A DNA stretch of 64,000 nt. Source: Kitasatospora sp. MAA19 (lineage in GTDB: Bacteria; Actinomycetota; Actinomycetes; Streptomycetales; Streptomycetaceae). The notes under the pieces were generated by a model that saw only the letters and a program-made list of their open reading frames with translations, was not told the origin of the DNA and searched no databases. Every line of letters begins with the position of its first letter. The first letter of the stretch is position 1. Positions 15,989-25,120 of the stretch are shown one piece after another. Both the position numbers and the translations under genes were made by a program. Location of the stretch: positions 1 through 64,000 of the forward strand of contig NZ_JARXYZ010000021.1 of the NCBI RefSeq assembly GCF_029894125.1. The letters run 5' to 3'.

Positions 15989-17341
15989 ATGGTGCACGAT
16001 CTGGCCTTCTGTGGGGACGGCGAGGAGCTGCTGCCGCCCGGCCACCGGGTCGGCGAGTGGACCGTCACCGGGCCCATCGGCGAGGGCGGTTGGGCGACCG
16101 TCTACGCCGCCCGCCGGGCCGAGGGCACTGCTGGTTCGGACGGCGCCGACGGGGTGGACGACACGATCGCCCTCAAGGTGCTGCCGACCGCCGGACTCGC
16201 CCCCCGCCAGGCCCGCCAGGTCGCCGAAGCCGCCCACCGTGAAGCCGAGTTGGCCCGCACCGCCCCGCACCCCCGGCTGGTCCGCCTGCTCGACACCCTC
16301 ACCCTGGCCGCCCCCGACCGCCCCGCGCTCGACGGCTCGATCGTCCTGGTCATGGAGCGCGCCCGGTGCACCCTGCGCGACCTGCTCGCCACCGGCGTCG
16401 ACGAGGCCCGGGGCGCCCGGATCATCGCCGGCATCTGCGAGGGCCTGGCCCACCTGCACCGCTCCGGCTGGGTCCACACCGACCTCAAACCCGAGAACGT
16501 CCTCATCGGCCGGGACGGCGAGGTCCGCCTCTCCGACTTCGGCCTCGCCATCGAACTCACCGGCACCCACGGCCACTGCGCGCCCATGGGCACCCCCGAC
16601 TACCTCCCGCCGGAGCGCTGGAAGGCACCGCTCGGCGAACACGGCGTCAAGATCCGCACCACCGCCGACATCTGGGCGCTCGGCATCGTGATCCACGAGG
16701 TGTTCGCCGCCGGCGTCCCGCCCTTCCCCGGCGCCACCCCCACCGCCCGCAACGCCGCCGCCCAGCAGTACGCCGAAGGCCGCGCCGCCCTGCGCCTGGC
16801 CCCCGCCGTCCCCCCGTTCTGGCGCGCCCTCGCCGCCGACTGCCTCGCCCCCACCCACGCCGCCCGCGCCCCGCACACCGCCGAAAGCCTGCTCGCCCGG
16901 ATCCGCGCCCACCAGTCCGGCCGCCGCCCACGCCGGCCACGGCCGCGCACCGCCCTGCTCGCCCTCGCCGCCTGCGCCACGGCCGCCGTCACCGCCACCG
17001 CCCTCTGGCCGCGCCCCGACCCGGCCGCACACCCCGCCCGCATCCGGGTCTTCAACGCCGAACGCGGCTGCCAGGACCGCACCGACCGCGATCCCCGGTG
17101 CAGCCTCGGTCTCGCCGTCGACCCCCTGCGTCCCTACACCGCCGAGAACGTCATCCCCACGCGCGTCTGGAACAACGACACCCTCGACGCCGACTGCCAA
17201 CTCCCCACCGGCCTGCCCGTCATCAACGAGGAAGACCTCACCTCCACCGTCTGGTACCGCATCCACCTCCCCGGCCCCACCACCGCCTGGCTCCCCGCCG
17301 TCCGCACCAAGGACCGCCCCACCCTCCTCCGCTGCCCCTGA
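15989..17341 (+). CDS. Membrane Ser/Thr protein kinase (PknB/AfsK-like)
   Basis: The 450-residue kinase has the glycine loop IGEGGWATVYAARRAE, the lysine strand ALKVLP, a catalytic loop HTDLKPENVLIG (Asp and Asn retained, with HTD in place of HRD), the Mg loop SDFGLAIEL and the activation-end MGTPDYLPPERW. A transmembrane helix near residue 325 (ALLALAACATAAVTATALW) is followed by an external domain of about 110 residues with paired cysteines (NAERGCQDRTDRDPRCSLGL). The ribosome-binding site GGGAGAGG is 6 bp before the ATG. With the FHA gene just upstream and a LuxR-SARP regulator downstream, it may relay an external signal to transcription, as AfsK does to AfsR. Confidence 0.92.
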   Translation: MVHDLAFCGDGEELLPPGHRVGEWTVTGPIGEGGWATVYAARRAEGTAGSDGADGVDDTIALKVLPTAGLAPRQARQVAEAAHREAELARTAPHPRLVRLLDTLTLAAPDRPALDGSIVLVMERARCTLRDLLATGVDEARGARIIAGICEGLAHLHRSGWVHTDLKPENVLIGRDGEVRLSDFGLAIELTGTHGHCAPMGTPDYLPPERWKAPLGEHGVKIRTTADIWALGIVIHEVFAAGVPPFPGATPTARNAAAQQYAEGRAALRLAPAVPPFWRALAADCLAPTHAARAPHTAESLLARIRAHQSGRRPRRPRPRTALLALAACATAAVTATALWPRPDPAAHPARIRVFNAERGCQDRTDRDPRCSLGLAVDPLRPYTAENVIPTRVWNNDTLDADCQLPTGLPVINEEDLTSTVWYRIHLPGPTTAWLPAVRTKDRPTLLRCP

Positions 17342-17465
17342 CCGGCACGGGGAACTCCCGGGTGGACCGGAGTCAGTGGACCGTCCGGGGGCGAGGATCA
17401 CAGCGTCGTACCGGGTGTTGCTCACAGGCGCGCGCCGGTCCATCGGGGACCGTCGCGCGTGCTAC

Positions 17466-17482
17466 TCCGGATCGTTCCGGAT
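17466..17482. promoter_or_regulatory. Direct heptamer repeat upstream of the LuxR-SARP gene
   Basis: TCCGGAT occurs at 17466-17472 and again at 17476-17482, start-to-start 10 bp, about 80 bp before the regulator start. SARP proteins bind direct heptamer repeats spaced by about one helical turn, so this may be an autoregulatory site. Confidence 0.4.
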
Positions 17483-17559
17483 TCCCTGCCCGGCGCTCCC
17501 CTCACTACCTTGTCGACGGCGTCCGCCAGACCGGCCGGCCCAGAGCACAGGGAGCAGCG

Positions 17560-18630
17560 ATGCCGACGACCGCCACCACCAGCCGGCCGAGCGTCGCCGT
17601 GCTCGGGCATCAAGAGCGCAAGGTGCTCCACGCGGTCGGCTGCGGCCTGCGGGACGACGAGATCGCCGCCGCCCTTGCCGTCTCCGAGGACGCCGTGGCC
17701 GGACACCTCGCGCGAATCCTCGTGAAACTCGGGCTGCGCGACCGGGCCGCCGCCATCGTCCACGCCTTCGACTGCGGACTGGTCGCCCCCGGCTGCGGCC
17801 CCCGTACGCAGGTGGCGAGCCCGGTGCCGCGCAGCGCCGCCGACCGAGCGGCCGGACCGAAGGTGCAGATCTCCGTGCTCGGACCGCTGCGGGCATGGCA
17901 GGACGGGCGGTCCCTGGACCTGGGGCATCTGCGCCAGCAGGCCGTACTGGCGGTGCTGGCGCTGCGCGGGGGGCGCACCGTCAGCCAGCAGGAACTGCTC
18001 GACGGGGCATGGGGGTTGGAGCAGCCGGTCACGAACGTGGTGCCGGTCCACATCTACCGGCTGCGCAAGATCCTGCGCATCGGGGACAGCCCGGACTCGG
18101 TGATCGAGCACGACCGGTGTGGCTACCGGCTGGTCTCCGGCGCGGCCGAAGTGGACCTGGCGCGCATGGAGAACCTGGTCGCCGACGCCGGGACGGCCCA
18201 TCGGGCGGGCGACCCGACCGAGGCGGTCCGCCTCTGTTCCCAGGCGCTGGACCTGTTTCGCGGGGAGCTCCTGGCCGGCCTGCCCGGCCCGCTCGCCGAG
18301 CTGGAGCGGCTGCGGCTCGCCGAGCGCAGGATCGCCGTCGCACAACGGAAGGTGGAATGGCAGCTGCGGCTGGGCCAGTACTCCGAGGCGATCGCCGAGT
18401 TGTTCGCCCTGTCCGCGGAGCACCCCCTGAACGAGCTGGTGGCCGCGCTGCTGATGCGTGCGCTGTACCGCAGCGGCCGACAGGCGGACGCCTTGGCCGT
18501 GTTCGACCGCGCCCGCCGCCGTCTGGCCGACGACCTGGGGGTTCCTCCGAGTCGGATGCTGCGGCGGACGCACCAGATGATTCTGCGCGGGGACGAAGCC
18601 GGCCTCGGCCTCACCGGAGCCACCCGGTGA
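17560..18630 (+). CDS. LuxR-HTH / SARP fusion transcriptional regulator
   Basis: The ATG at 17560 follows GGGAGCAGCG. The first 75 residues contain a LuxR/FixJ-type helix-turn-helix (RKVLHAVGCGLRDDEIAAAL, AVSEDAVAGHLARILVKLGL). From about residue 105 there is an OmpR-like SARP DNA-binding domain (ISVLGPLRAWQDGRSLDLGH, PVHIYRLRKIL, GYRLV) and then a BTAD helical domain to the end at 356 residues. There is no NB-ARC ATPase or TPR region. Two DNA-binding domains in one chain is unusual for the small SARPs. Position downstream of the FHA-kinase pair suggests phosphorylation control. Confidence 0.85.
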   Translation: MPTTATTSRPSVAVLGHQERKVLHAVGCGLRDDEIAAALAVSEDAVAGHLARILVKLGLRDRAAAIVHAFDCGLVAPGCGPRTQVASPVPRSAADRAAGPKVQISVLGPLRAWQDGRSLDLGHLRQQAVLAVLALRGGRTVSQQELLDGAWGLEQPVTNVVPVHIYRLRKILRIGDSPDSVIEHDRCGYRLVSGAAEVDLARMENLVADAGTAHRAGDPTEAVRLCSQALDLFRGELLAGLPGPLAELERLRLAERRIAVAQRKVEWQLRLGQYSEAIAELFALSAEHPLNELVAALLMRALYRSGRQADALAVFDRARRRLADDLGVPPSRMLRRTHQMILRGDEAGLGLTGATR

Positions 18631-18778
18631 CCGGGCCGACAGCCGTCGGGGCACGCCGGAGACCATGGTCGGAGTTCCGGCGTGCCCGCACGTTGAACGC
18701 GGTCACATGAGGGAGGGCCGACGACACCCCGATGAAGAGACCGCGATCACACGTCATCCCGAGCGGCGCAAACAGATC

Positions 18779-18822
18779 ACCACCTGTCGGTGGCCGGATG
18801 GTCCCGGCCACTGACAGGTGGT
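18779..18822. terminator. 19-bp hairpin between convergent SARP and cutinase genes
   Basis: Bases 18779-18797 pair with 18804-18822 over 19 positions, with one G-U-type wobble and a 6-nt loop. It sits midway between a plus-strand and a minus-strand stop and can terminate both. Confidence 0.8.
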
Positions 18823-18864
18823 GAAGGGGTTCGGCCACGGACTCGGCCGACCGGCGTTCCGTGG

Positions 18865-19533
18865 TTACCAGGGGTACCAGGCGCCGTTGTACCACTGCTC
18901 GTTGGCACTGTCGTTGTGGTGATCCATGTTGAAGTCTTCGGGGTAGTTCTTGACGTGGTTGTTCGGGTAGGTCCAGATACCGGCGGACTCGTCGCAGACG
19001 TAGTCCCAGTGGCAGATCGTCTTGACGGGCACGTTGCCGAAGAACCTGTCGGCACCGGCGAGCGGAGCGCCGATGATGCCGCCGAACGGCACCGCTCCGC
19101 CATTGGCACCGGGAGGGCCCTGGCGCTTGGGGTCCGCGACGAGGATGGCGTTGACGTTGTCGAAGGTCTGCCAGTTCTCGGTGACCCAGACGTGCACCAC
19201 CCCGGCCCCCAGGGAGTACCCGGCCATCTTGACGTGCTGGCCGGGGCACGCGGCGCGCTGGTCGCGGACCAGCCGGTTCAGCTCGTTGACGCCTGCCCGC
19301 GTGCTCGCACCGTTGGGAATCTGGGTGGGATAGCCGACGTGCTGCTGGATGTTGCCGTAGAAGCCGTCGTTGTTCCACGAGCTGCCGGTGCCCCCGACAA
19401 CGATCGTGTAGGTGCCCTCGCACGGAGCAGCCACGCGTGTGGTGGCCCCCTGTGCCGTGGCCCCCTGTGCCGCTGTCAGCCCGACCGTCAGCAGAAGTCC
19501 GGCTGACGCGGCCGCGATCCTTCGTGCTCGCAT
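18865..19533 (-). CDS. Secreted cutinase-like serine hydrolase
   Basis: The 222-residue protein starts at the ATG at 19533, preceded by GGGGAGGATCGA. A Sec signal peptide (AAASAGLLLTVGLTAAQGAT) leads to an alpha/beta fold with the nucleophile elbow MAGYSLGAGVVH (GxSxG), the acid region ICHWDYVCDESAG (Asp next to the conserved Cys) and a late histidine (NNHVKNYPEDF). The cysteine pair and short cap-free fold fit the cutinase/CULP family, which cleave esters outside the cell. The tail NEQWYNGAWYPW is aromatic and may bind surface polymer. An AQGAT dipeptide repeat in the signal region comes from a 15-bp duplication. Confidence 0.75.
   Translation of the reverse strand: MRARRIAAASAGLLLTVGLTAAQGATAQGATTRVAAPCEGTYTIVVGGTGSSWNNDGFYGNIQQHVGYPTQIPNGASTRAGVNELNRLVRDQRAACPGQHVKMAGYSLGAGVVHVWVTENWQTFDNVNAILVADPKRQGPPGANGGAVPFGGIIGAPLAGADRFFGNVPVKTICHWDYVCDESAGIWTYPNNHVKNYPEDFNMDHHNDSANEQWYNGAWYPW
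19442..19471 (-). repeat. Tandem 15-bp duplication in the cutinase signal region
   Basis: GTGGCCCCCTGTGCC occurs twice in a row and duplicates five residues (AQGAT) near the signal-peptidase site. Confidence 0.85.
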
Positions 19534-19794
19534 TCGATCCTCCCCACGCAGTTGGCCCACGCGTCCGCGCTCCGATGCGGTACGCGGTCGGCCAAGGTCA
19601 CAGGACGACAGTGACAGCGACCGATGACAACCCGATGAAGTCCACCGTCCAGGCCGGCCGGCTGCACGACGCCGTCGCCTGGCGCGGCGACGGCATCATC
19701 CCGGGGATGTAAACCCCTGGGCCAATGCGCGCGACCGGGAGATCAATCGGTGGGCCGATGTGTCCGACTGACGGTGCGTGACACCGTTCCGGGC

Positions 19795-21042
19795 ATGGAC
19801 ACCACCACGTTCACCACCCCGTCCGCCGGACTGAGCCGTCGTCACATGCTGGGCTCCGCACTGGCCTTGGGCGTCGCCACCCCGCTCGGCCTGGCCACCA
19901 CCGCCCGGGCGGCGGCGCCGACCGCACCCTCCGCCGGGGACGGAGGCACCGCTCCCGCCCCCGGGCGGCTCACCCTGCCCGAACCCACCGGTCCGCACCC
20001 GGTCGGCACCGTCGCCCTGCACCTGCGCGACACCTCCCGCCCGGACCCGATCGCCGGCGCCGGCCACTACCGCGAGCTGATGGCGAGCGTCTGGTACCCC
20101 GCCCGGAACGCCGATGACCGCCCGCTCGCCCCCTGGATGGCCGACGGCGCCCTGCGCGCCTTCCTGGACGACGCCGGCTTCCCGCTCCCGCTCTCCCTCG
20201 CCCCGCTCACCTCGGGCCACCTGAGCGCGCCCGTCCACCGCTTCGGCCACCGCCTGCCCGTCGTCGTCTACTCGCACGGTGCGGGCAGCCACCGGGGCGA
20301 CCACACGATCGTCGTCCAGGAACTCGCCAGCCGCGGCTACGTCGTGGTCACCGTCGACCACACCTACGACGGCGTCACCCAGTTCCCCGACGGCCGCGTC
20401 GTCACCCGGGCCGACGTGGACCGCGACCACATCCTCTCCCCGCACGACTACGCCGCCGACCTGCTCTTCATACTCGACCGCGTCCAGGACCTCGCTGCCG
20501 GGCGCAACCCCGACGTCGACGGCCAGGCCCTCCCCGACGGCCTGCTCGGCGCCCTGGACCCGCTCGACATCGGCATGTTCGGCTGGTCGAAGGGCGGCAC
20601 CGCCACCGCCCTCGCCATGGTCGCCGACCCCCGGGTCCGCGCCGGACTGAGCCTCGACGGCCCGATGCAGTGCCGGCCGGCCATCACCACCGACCTGGAC
20701 CGGCCGTTCCTGATGATGACCGCCGCCTTCACCCGGGCCCAGGACCCGGCGGCCGCCGAGTTCTGGACCCACCTGCGCGGCTGGCGGCGCACCATCCAGG
20801 CCGACGGCGCCGTTCACTCCTCGTACGGCGACAACATGACGCTGATCCCGCAGGCGGCGAAGCTGCTCGGGATCAGCGACCAGCAGGTCCAGCAGATGGT
20901 CGGCACCCTCGACCCGGCCCGCGGCGTGCTCATCCAGCAGGCCTACCCGGCAGCCTTCTTCGACCTCCACCTGCGCCACCGCCGCGGGAACCTCCTCGAC
21001 GGGCCGTCACCCCGGTTCCCCGAGGTCGCGTTCCTGCCGTGA
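19795..21042 (+). CDS. Tat-exported PAF-acetylhydrolase-like lipase
   Basis: The product begins with a twin-arginine signal (LSRRHMLGSALALGVATPLG, then LATTARAAA), so it should be exported folded. The mature part is an alpha/beta hydrolase of the platelet-activating-factor acetylhydrolase group: LPVVVYSHGAGSHRGDHTIV, SRGYVVVTVDHTYDG, the elbow MFGWSKGGTATALAMVADPR (GxSxG), and a late acidic and His region (LSLDGPMQ, FFDLHLRHRRG). Length is 415 residues from the ATG at 19795, chosen because the Tat motif then sits at residues 10-20. No clear ribosome-binding site is visible. It probably hydrolyses short-chain esters or phospholipid acyl groups outside the membrane. Confidence 0.88.
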   Translation: MDTTTFTTPSAGLSRRHMLGSALALGVATPLGLATTARAAAPTAPSAGDGGTAPAPGRLTLPEPTGPHPVGTVALHLRDTSRPDPIAGAGHYRELMASVWYPARNADDRPLAPWMADGALRAFLDDAGFPLPLSLAPLTSGHLSAPVHRFGHRLPVVVYSHGAGSHRGDHTIVVQELASRGYVVVTVDHTYDGVTQFPDGRVVTRADVDRDHILSPHDYAADLLFILDRVQDLAAGRNPDVDGQALPDGLLGALDPLDIGMFGWSKGGTATALAMVADPRVRAGLSLDGPMQCRPAITTDLDRPFLMMTAAFTRAQDPAAAEFWTHLRGWRRTIQADGAVHSSYGDNMTLIPQAAKLLGISDQQVQQMVGTLDPARGVLIQQAYPAAFFDLHLRHRRGNLLDGPSPRFPEVAFLP

Positions 21043-21049
21043 GCCCGCC

Positions 21050-21078
21050 GGGCGGCCGCCACGGGGGTGCGGCCGCCC
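21050..21078. terminator. Hairpin downstream of the Tat-exported hydrolase
   Basis: GGGCGGCCGC (21050-21059) pairs with GCGGCCGCCC (21069-21078) directly after the stop at 21042. Confidence 0.6.
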
Positions 21079-21177
21079 ACCCGGCGCTCAGAGCTGCGGC
21101 GTGCGGTGAAGGGAGATCAGCAGCCGCCAGACCTGGTGGGCGATCCGCTCCGGGCCCGCCTCGATCCGGCCGTGCAG

Positions 21178-21573
21178 TCAGTCCCCGAGCCCGCCGGTGA
21201 AGGCGCCGGCCACGGCGGCGGCCACCAGATCCGGTTCCGGGGCCCCCGCGAGAGCCCGCTCGGTACGGCTGCGCTCGCGCAGGTCGCGGGTGAGCACCAG
21301 GCCCAGCGGGCCTCCGCCGCCCGGGGCCAGCAGGGCACGGTAGAGCGGGGCGTGCGGGGCCAGTTCGGCGAAGAACCCGGTGAACACGGGCGGCGGGACG
21401 GCCGGGTCGGGCACGCCGCGCCAGGCGTGCAGGGCGTCCACGGCCGCGCGGACGACGTCGGCGCAGGCGTCCACCGCGAGCGCCTCCGGGTCTGCGTAGT
21501 GCACGTAGAAGGTGGCCCGGGTGCGTTCGGCCCTCGGGTCCTGGGCAGCCCTGGGCTCCCGGGCGGCGCTCAT
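21178..21573 (-). pseudogene. TetR-family regulator lacking most of its DNA-binding domain
   Basis: The 131-residue frame contains RATFYVHYADPEALAVDACA, the end of the TetR recognition helix plus the conserved F-Y-x-H-F/Y-x-x-x-E-x-L segment, and then a ligand-domain-like helical body. It is preceded only by MSAAREPRAAQDPRAERT, so the first two helices of the HTH (about 40 residues) are missing, apparently by an in-frame deletion. The ATG overlaps the stop of the membrane fragment upstream (ATGA). A DNA-binding role is unlikely. Confidence 0.65.
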
Positions 21574-21737
21574 CCGGCGAGCAGGACGGCGCCGAGCGCG
21601 AGCGCCCCGGGCAGCGCCTGGGCCACCAGGATGCGGCAGTTCGCGGTCGCGCCGCCGTACAGGCCGGCCACGACCACGCAGACCAGGAAGAAGAGCTGCG
21701 CCTGGTGGCCGGTCGAGCCGCCGGCGACCGGTAAGGT
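21570..21737 (-). pseudogene. C-terminal remnant of a small membrane protein
   Basis: The minus strand reads HQAQLFFLVCVVVAGLYGGA then ILVAQALPGALALGAVLLAG and a stop, two hydrophobic helices joined by a short loop. The frame is closed by a stop shortly upstream, and I find no normal start codon. The last codon overlaps the truncated TetR start. The AfsR-like gene at 21780 begins where the missing part would be, so a rearrangement may have removed it. Confidence 0.45.
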
Positions 21738-21779
21738 GCACGCCCGGGGGCCGAGAACGGATCAGACCACAGGAGCGCC

Positions 21780-24542
21780 GTGCGGATTCTGCTGCTGGGA
21801 CCGTTGGAGCTGCGGACCCCCGGGGGCACCACCGTCCACATCGGAGGCGCCCGGCGCCGCGCCGTTCTGACGGCGCTCGCCCTGGACGCCAACCGCGTCG
21901 TCCCGGTCGAGCGGCTGCTCGACCTGGCCTGGGACCACGCCCCACCGCCCACCGCGCGCGCCGCGCTGCAGGGCCACATCGCCAAGCTGCGCACCCTGCT
22001 CGACGACGGCCTGCTCCTGGAGACCCGTGCCCCGGGCTACGTGCTGCGCGCCGATCCGGACCTGATCGACGCCCACCGGCTGAGCCGCCTGCTCGACCGC
22101 GCCCGCACCGAGCCCGTCGACGGGACGGCCGTACCGCTGCTGCGCGAGGCCGTCGCGCTCCGACGGGGCCCCGCACTCGACGACTGCGGGTCCACCGCGC
22201 TGCGCGACGGCGCCGCGGCCCGGCTGGAGACCCTGCGGGTCGAGGCCCTGGAGCAGCTCGCCGAACGGCTGCTGCGCACCGGGCAGGGCGGAACGGTGAC
22301 CGCCGCCCTCACCGAGGCGGTGGCCGAGCATCCGCTGCGCGAGTCGCTGGTCCGGCTCGCCATGCTCTGCCTGCACCAGGAGGGCCGGCCCGCCGAGGCC
22401 GTCGCCGTGTTCGAGGCGACCCGCCGGAGGCTGGCCGAGGAGACCGGGATCGACCCCGGCACCGGCCTCCGGGAGGCGCTCGACCGGATCCGGTCCGACG
22501 CCGCGGCCCGGCCCCCGGCCGCCCCGGCCCGGCTGCCGCGCGAGCCCGGCCGATTCGTCGGACGGGAGGTCGAACTCGCCTGGCTGGGCGAGCAGAGCGG
22601 CACGCGGGGCAACCTGGGCGCCGCTGCCGGCGGCGATCGGCGGCTGCTCCTGGTGACCGGCCCGGCCGGGGTCGGCAAGACGGCGCTCGTGCTGCGCTGG
22701 GCGCACCGGAACGCCGCTGCGTTCCCGGACGGACGGATCGGCGTCAACCTCCGGGGCTTCGACGAGACCGAGCCGCTGAGTCCGGAGCAGGCGCTCGCCG
22801 AACTGCTGCGGGCGCTCGGCACCGAGGACGCCGCCCTCCCGGCCCGCTGGGAGGAGCTGACCGAGGCGTACCGGACGCTGTTGGCCGGCCGCCGGGTGCT
22901 GCTCGTGCTGGAGAACGCGCGGGACACCGAACAGGTGCTCCCGCTGCTGCCGACCGAGCCGGGCTGCGTCGTCGTGGTGACCAGCCGACACCGGCTCACC
23001 GGGTTGCTGGAGGTCGGGGGTGCACGGGCGCTGTCCCTGGAGTCGCTCGACGCGCAGGAGGCCTTCGGTGTGCTGGCCGGGGTCACCGGCCGACCGCGCC
23101 TGGAGGCCGAACGGGAGGCGGCGGAGCGGGTGGTCGAGCTGTGCGAGGGGCTGCCGCTCGCGCTGCGGATCGCCGGCTCGCGACTGGCGACCCGGCCGCA
23201 CTGGCGGGTCGCCACCCTGGCCGGCGAGCTCTCCGACGAGCGCTCCCGACTGGCTGCGCTGGCCACCCAGGGCGCACTGAGCGTCGCGGCGGCCCTGGAA
23301 CTGACGGTCCGCACGCTGCCGGAGCCGGCCGTCGAGCTGTTCCGGTTGCTCGGCGTCCACCCGGGCCAACAGGTCGACACCGCCGCGGCGGCCTCGCTGG
23401 CCGGGACCGACCGACGGGCGGCCGCCGCCTGGCTGGAGCTGCTGCACCTGGCGCACCTGATCGAGGAGAGCGCACCGGGCCGCTTCGAACGCCATAACCT
23501 GATCCGGCTGCACGCCCGGCACGCCGCCGAGGAACTCCCGGCCGCCACCCGGGCGGCAGCCCTGACCAGGCTCGTCGACCACTACCTCGCCGCGACCGCC
23601 GCCGGGCTCGTCCTCGCCCGGCCGGAGGCCCGCCACCACCGGCCCGCCCACCGGCCGACCGGGGGCGCGCCCGGGTTCGGGACCTCCGCGGACGCGCTGG
23701 CCTGGTTCCGGACCGAGGAGCCGACCGTCCGCGCCCTGATCTCGCTGGCCCACCGGTGGGGAGCCCACGAACACGGCTGCCGAATGGTCGAGAACGCCGG
23801 CTACCTCTACCTCGACGCCGGCCTGTTCCACGCCTGGGAGGAGGCGGCGCGGCAGGCGCTCACCGCCGCCGAGGCCGCCGGCACCGCCTCGAACTGGCCG
23901 CACCTGTACTCCAACCACAGCCTGTCGCTGGGCTGGCTGGGCCGACGGTCGGAGGCCCTGGAACAGTCCGAGCGCGCCGTCGCCGCCGCCGACCCGGAGA
24001 GCCTCCCGGTCCTGAGACACCGCTACCTCAGCATGCGGACGAGCTTCGCGGACGACTACGACGAGCCCGGGAGGGCCCTGGAGGGAGTCACCGAGGCGGT
24101 GGCCCACGCTCGGGCCCACGGCGACCCCCGGCTGCTGTCCCAGGCACTCAACAACCTGGCGCACACCCTGTTCAGGGCGGACCGGGCCGCAGAGGCGCTG
24201 GATCCGATCGAGGAGTCGCTGGCCCTGCTGGCCGGGCGCGAGTCGGATCCGTACCTGGTGATCTCGACCAAGACCCACGCCCAGGTCCTGCGCGCGCTGG
24301 GGCGGTCGGACGAGGCCGTGGCGCAGATCCACCGGGTGCTGGAACTCGGCCGGGCCCAGGGCAACCAGGCCCACGCGGAGTTCGACTTCGCCGACTTCAT
24401 CGGGCAGGTGATGTACGACCGGGGGCTCCGGGCCGAGGCACGCCGGCACTGGGAGCGGGCCCTGGAACTGGCCGCCGAGCAGGGCCGGATGACCCGCCAG
24501 GTGGAACGGGTGCAGACCCGGCTGGCGCGCTGCTTCCCCTAG
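21780..24542 (+). CDS. AfsR-like SARP regulator with NB-ARC ATPase and TPR domains (first)
   Basis: The GTG start gives a 920-residue STAND-type regulator. Residues 1-90 form the SARP winged helix (MRILLLGPLELRTPGGTTVH, QGHIAKLRTLL, GYVLR), and 95-240 the BTAD. An NB-ARC ATPase from about 255 has Walker A LVTGPAGVGKTALVLRWAHR, Walker B RRVLLVLENAR and the GLPLALRIAGSRLA helix. TPR-like helices fill the C-terminal third (LAHTLFRADRAAEALDPIEE). Such proteins sense a signal through the TPR part and switch by nucleotide exchange. Its stop overlaps the stop of the convergent minus-strand gene by 3 bp. The target genes are not evident. Confidence 0.92.
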   Translation: MRILLLGPLELRTPGGTTVHIGGARRRAVLTALALDANRVVPVERLLDLAWDHAPPPTARAALQGHIAKLRTLLDDGLLLETRAPGYVLRADPDLIDAHRLSRLLDRARTEPVDGTAVPLLREAVALRRGPALDDCGSTALRDGAAARLETLRVEALEQLAERLLRTGQGGTVTAALTEAVAEHPLRESLVRLAMLCLHQEGRPAEAVAVFEATRRRLAEETGIDPGTGLREALDRIRSDAAARPPAAPARLPREPGRFVGREVELAWLGEQSGTRGNLGAAAGGDRRLLLVTGPAGVGKTALVLRWAHRNAAAFPDGRIGVNLRGFDETEPLSPEQALAELLRALGTEDAALPARWEELTEAYRTLLAGRRVLLVLENARDTEQVLPLLPTEPGCVVVVTSRHRLTGLLEVGGARALSLESLDAQEAFGVLAGVTGRPRLEAEREAAERVVELCEGLPLALRIAGSRLATRPHWRVATLAGELSDERSRLAALATQGALSVAAALELTVRTLPEPAVELFRLLGVHPGQQVDTAAAASLAGTDRRAAAAWLELLHLAHLIEESAPGRFERHNLIRLHARHAAEELPAATRAAALTRLVDHYLAATAAGLVLARPEARHHRPAHRPTGGAPGFGTSADALAWFRTEEPTVRALISLAHRWGAHEHGCRMVENAGYLYLDAGLFHAWEEAARQALTAAEAAGTASNWPHLYSNHSLSLGWLGRRSEALEQSERAVAAADPESLPVLRHRYLSMRTSFADDYDEPGRALEGVTEAVAHARAHGDPRLLSQALNNLAHTLFRADRAAEALDPIEESLALLAGRESDPYLVISTKTHAQVLRALGRSDEAVAQIHRVLELGRAQGNQAHAEFDFADFIGQVMYDRGLRAEARRHWERALELAAEQGRMTRQVERVQTRLARCFP

Positions 24543-25120
24543 CGGCTCCACGAGGTGGTCGCACGGCTCGCGCCTCCCGTGCCGGTGACCCGGCCGCCCG
24601 GGGCGGCGGGCCGCAGGAAGTCGGACTCGGAGCCCGAGGTGCTCGTCCGCACGCCCGGGGTCGTGGCACCGCTCGCCGGTCCGGCCGTCGTACGCGGCGC
24701 GGCCGGGCCGGCCGACCTCGCCGGCGTCTGGTGCGCGGCGGTGGTCCGGCGCGCGGTGGGGGCGGCGGTCGAGGCCGAGGGCTTGTCACCGTCCGGCGCG
24801 ACCCGCTCGATCCGCAGCTCCAGGTTGCGGCCCTGGCGGTCGCCGGCCCGGTCGCGGTTGCGGCTGTGCACGACCTGCGTCGACACGCCCCTGATCTCCT
24901 GCCACCGGCCCTGGACGGCACGGATGTTGGGGCACCACTCACCCTGGAGGTGGTGCTCCAGTTCGAGCTGCCAGCTCTGCGCGTCGACGAGGTGGACGGC
25001 GCCGACCTCGCCGGGGATCTCCACCGGAGCGGCGCCCCGGACGGTCACCACCGCCCGCTGCGGATACTGCCCCTCCACCGCCGTCACCGTGATCCGGCTC
25101 GGCCCCTGGTACCAGGCCAT
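24539..25120 (-). CDS. Conserved streptomycete-type hypothetical protein with disordered tail
   Basis: I chose the ATG at 25120 behind GGGAGGACAGCG, giving 193 residues; the longer upstream frame has no such site. The first 100 residues form an ordered beta-rich module (MAWYQGPSRITVTAVEGQYP, then AVHLVDAQSWQLELEHHLQG and EWCPNIRAVQGRWQEIRGVS). The last 80 are Ala/Thr/Pro-rich and likely disordered. There is no signal peptide or membrane helix. I cannot name a function. It converges on the first AfsR-like gene, with overlapping stops. Confidence 0.6.
   Translation of the reverse strand: MAWYQGPSRITVTAVEGQYPQRAVVTVRGAAPVEIPGEVGAVHLVDAQSWQLELEHHLQGEWCPNIRAVQGRWQEIRGVSTQVVHSRNRDRAGDRQGRNLELRIERVAPDGDKPSASTAAPTARRTTAAHQTPARSAGPAAPRTTAGPASGATTPGVRTSTSGSESDFLRPAAPGGRVTGTGGASRATTSWSR

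Noticed and set aside
16366..17559. Upstream extension of the LuxR-SARP frame over the kinase gene
   Set aside because: The extension is an Arg/Pro-rich shadow of the kinase. The ATG at 17560 has a proper ribosome-binding site and the HTH starts just after it.
21067..21870. Plus-strand frame over the truncated TetR gene
   Set aside because: No domain or start signal; the minus strand carries the TetR-like motif.
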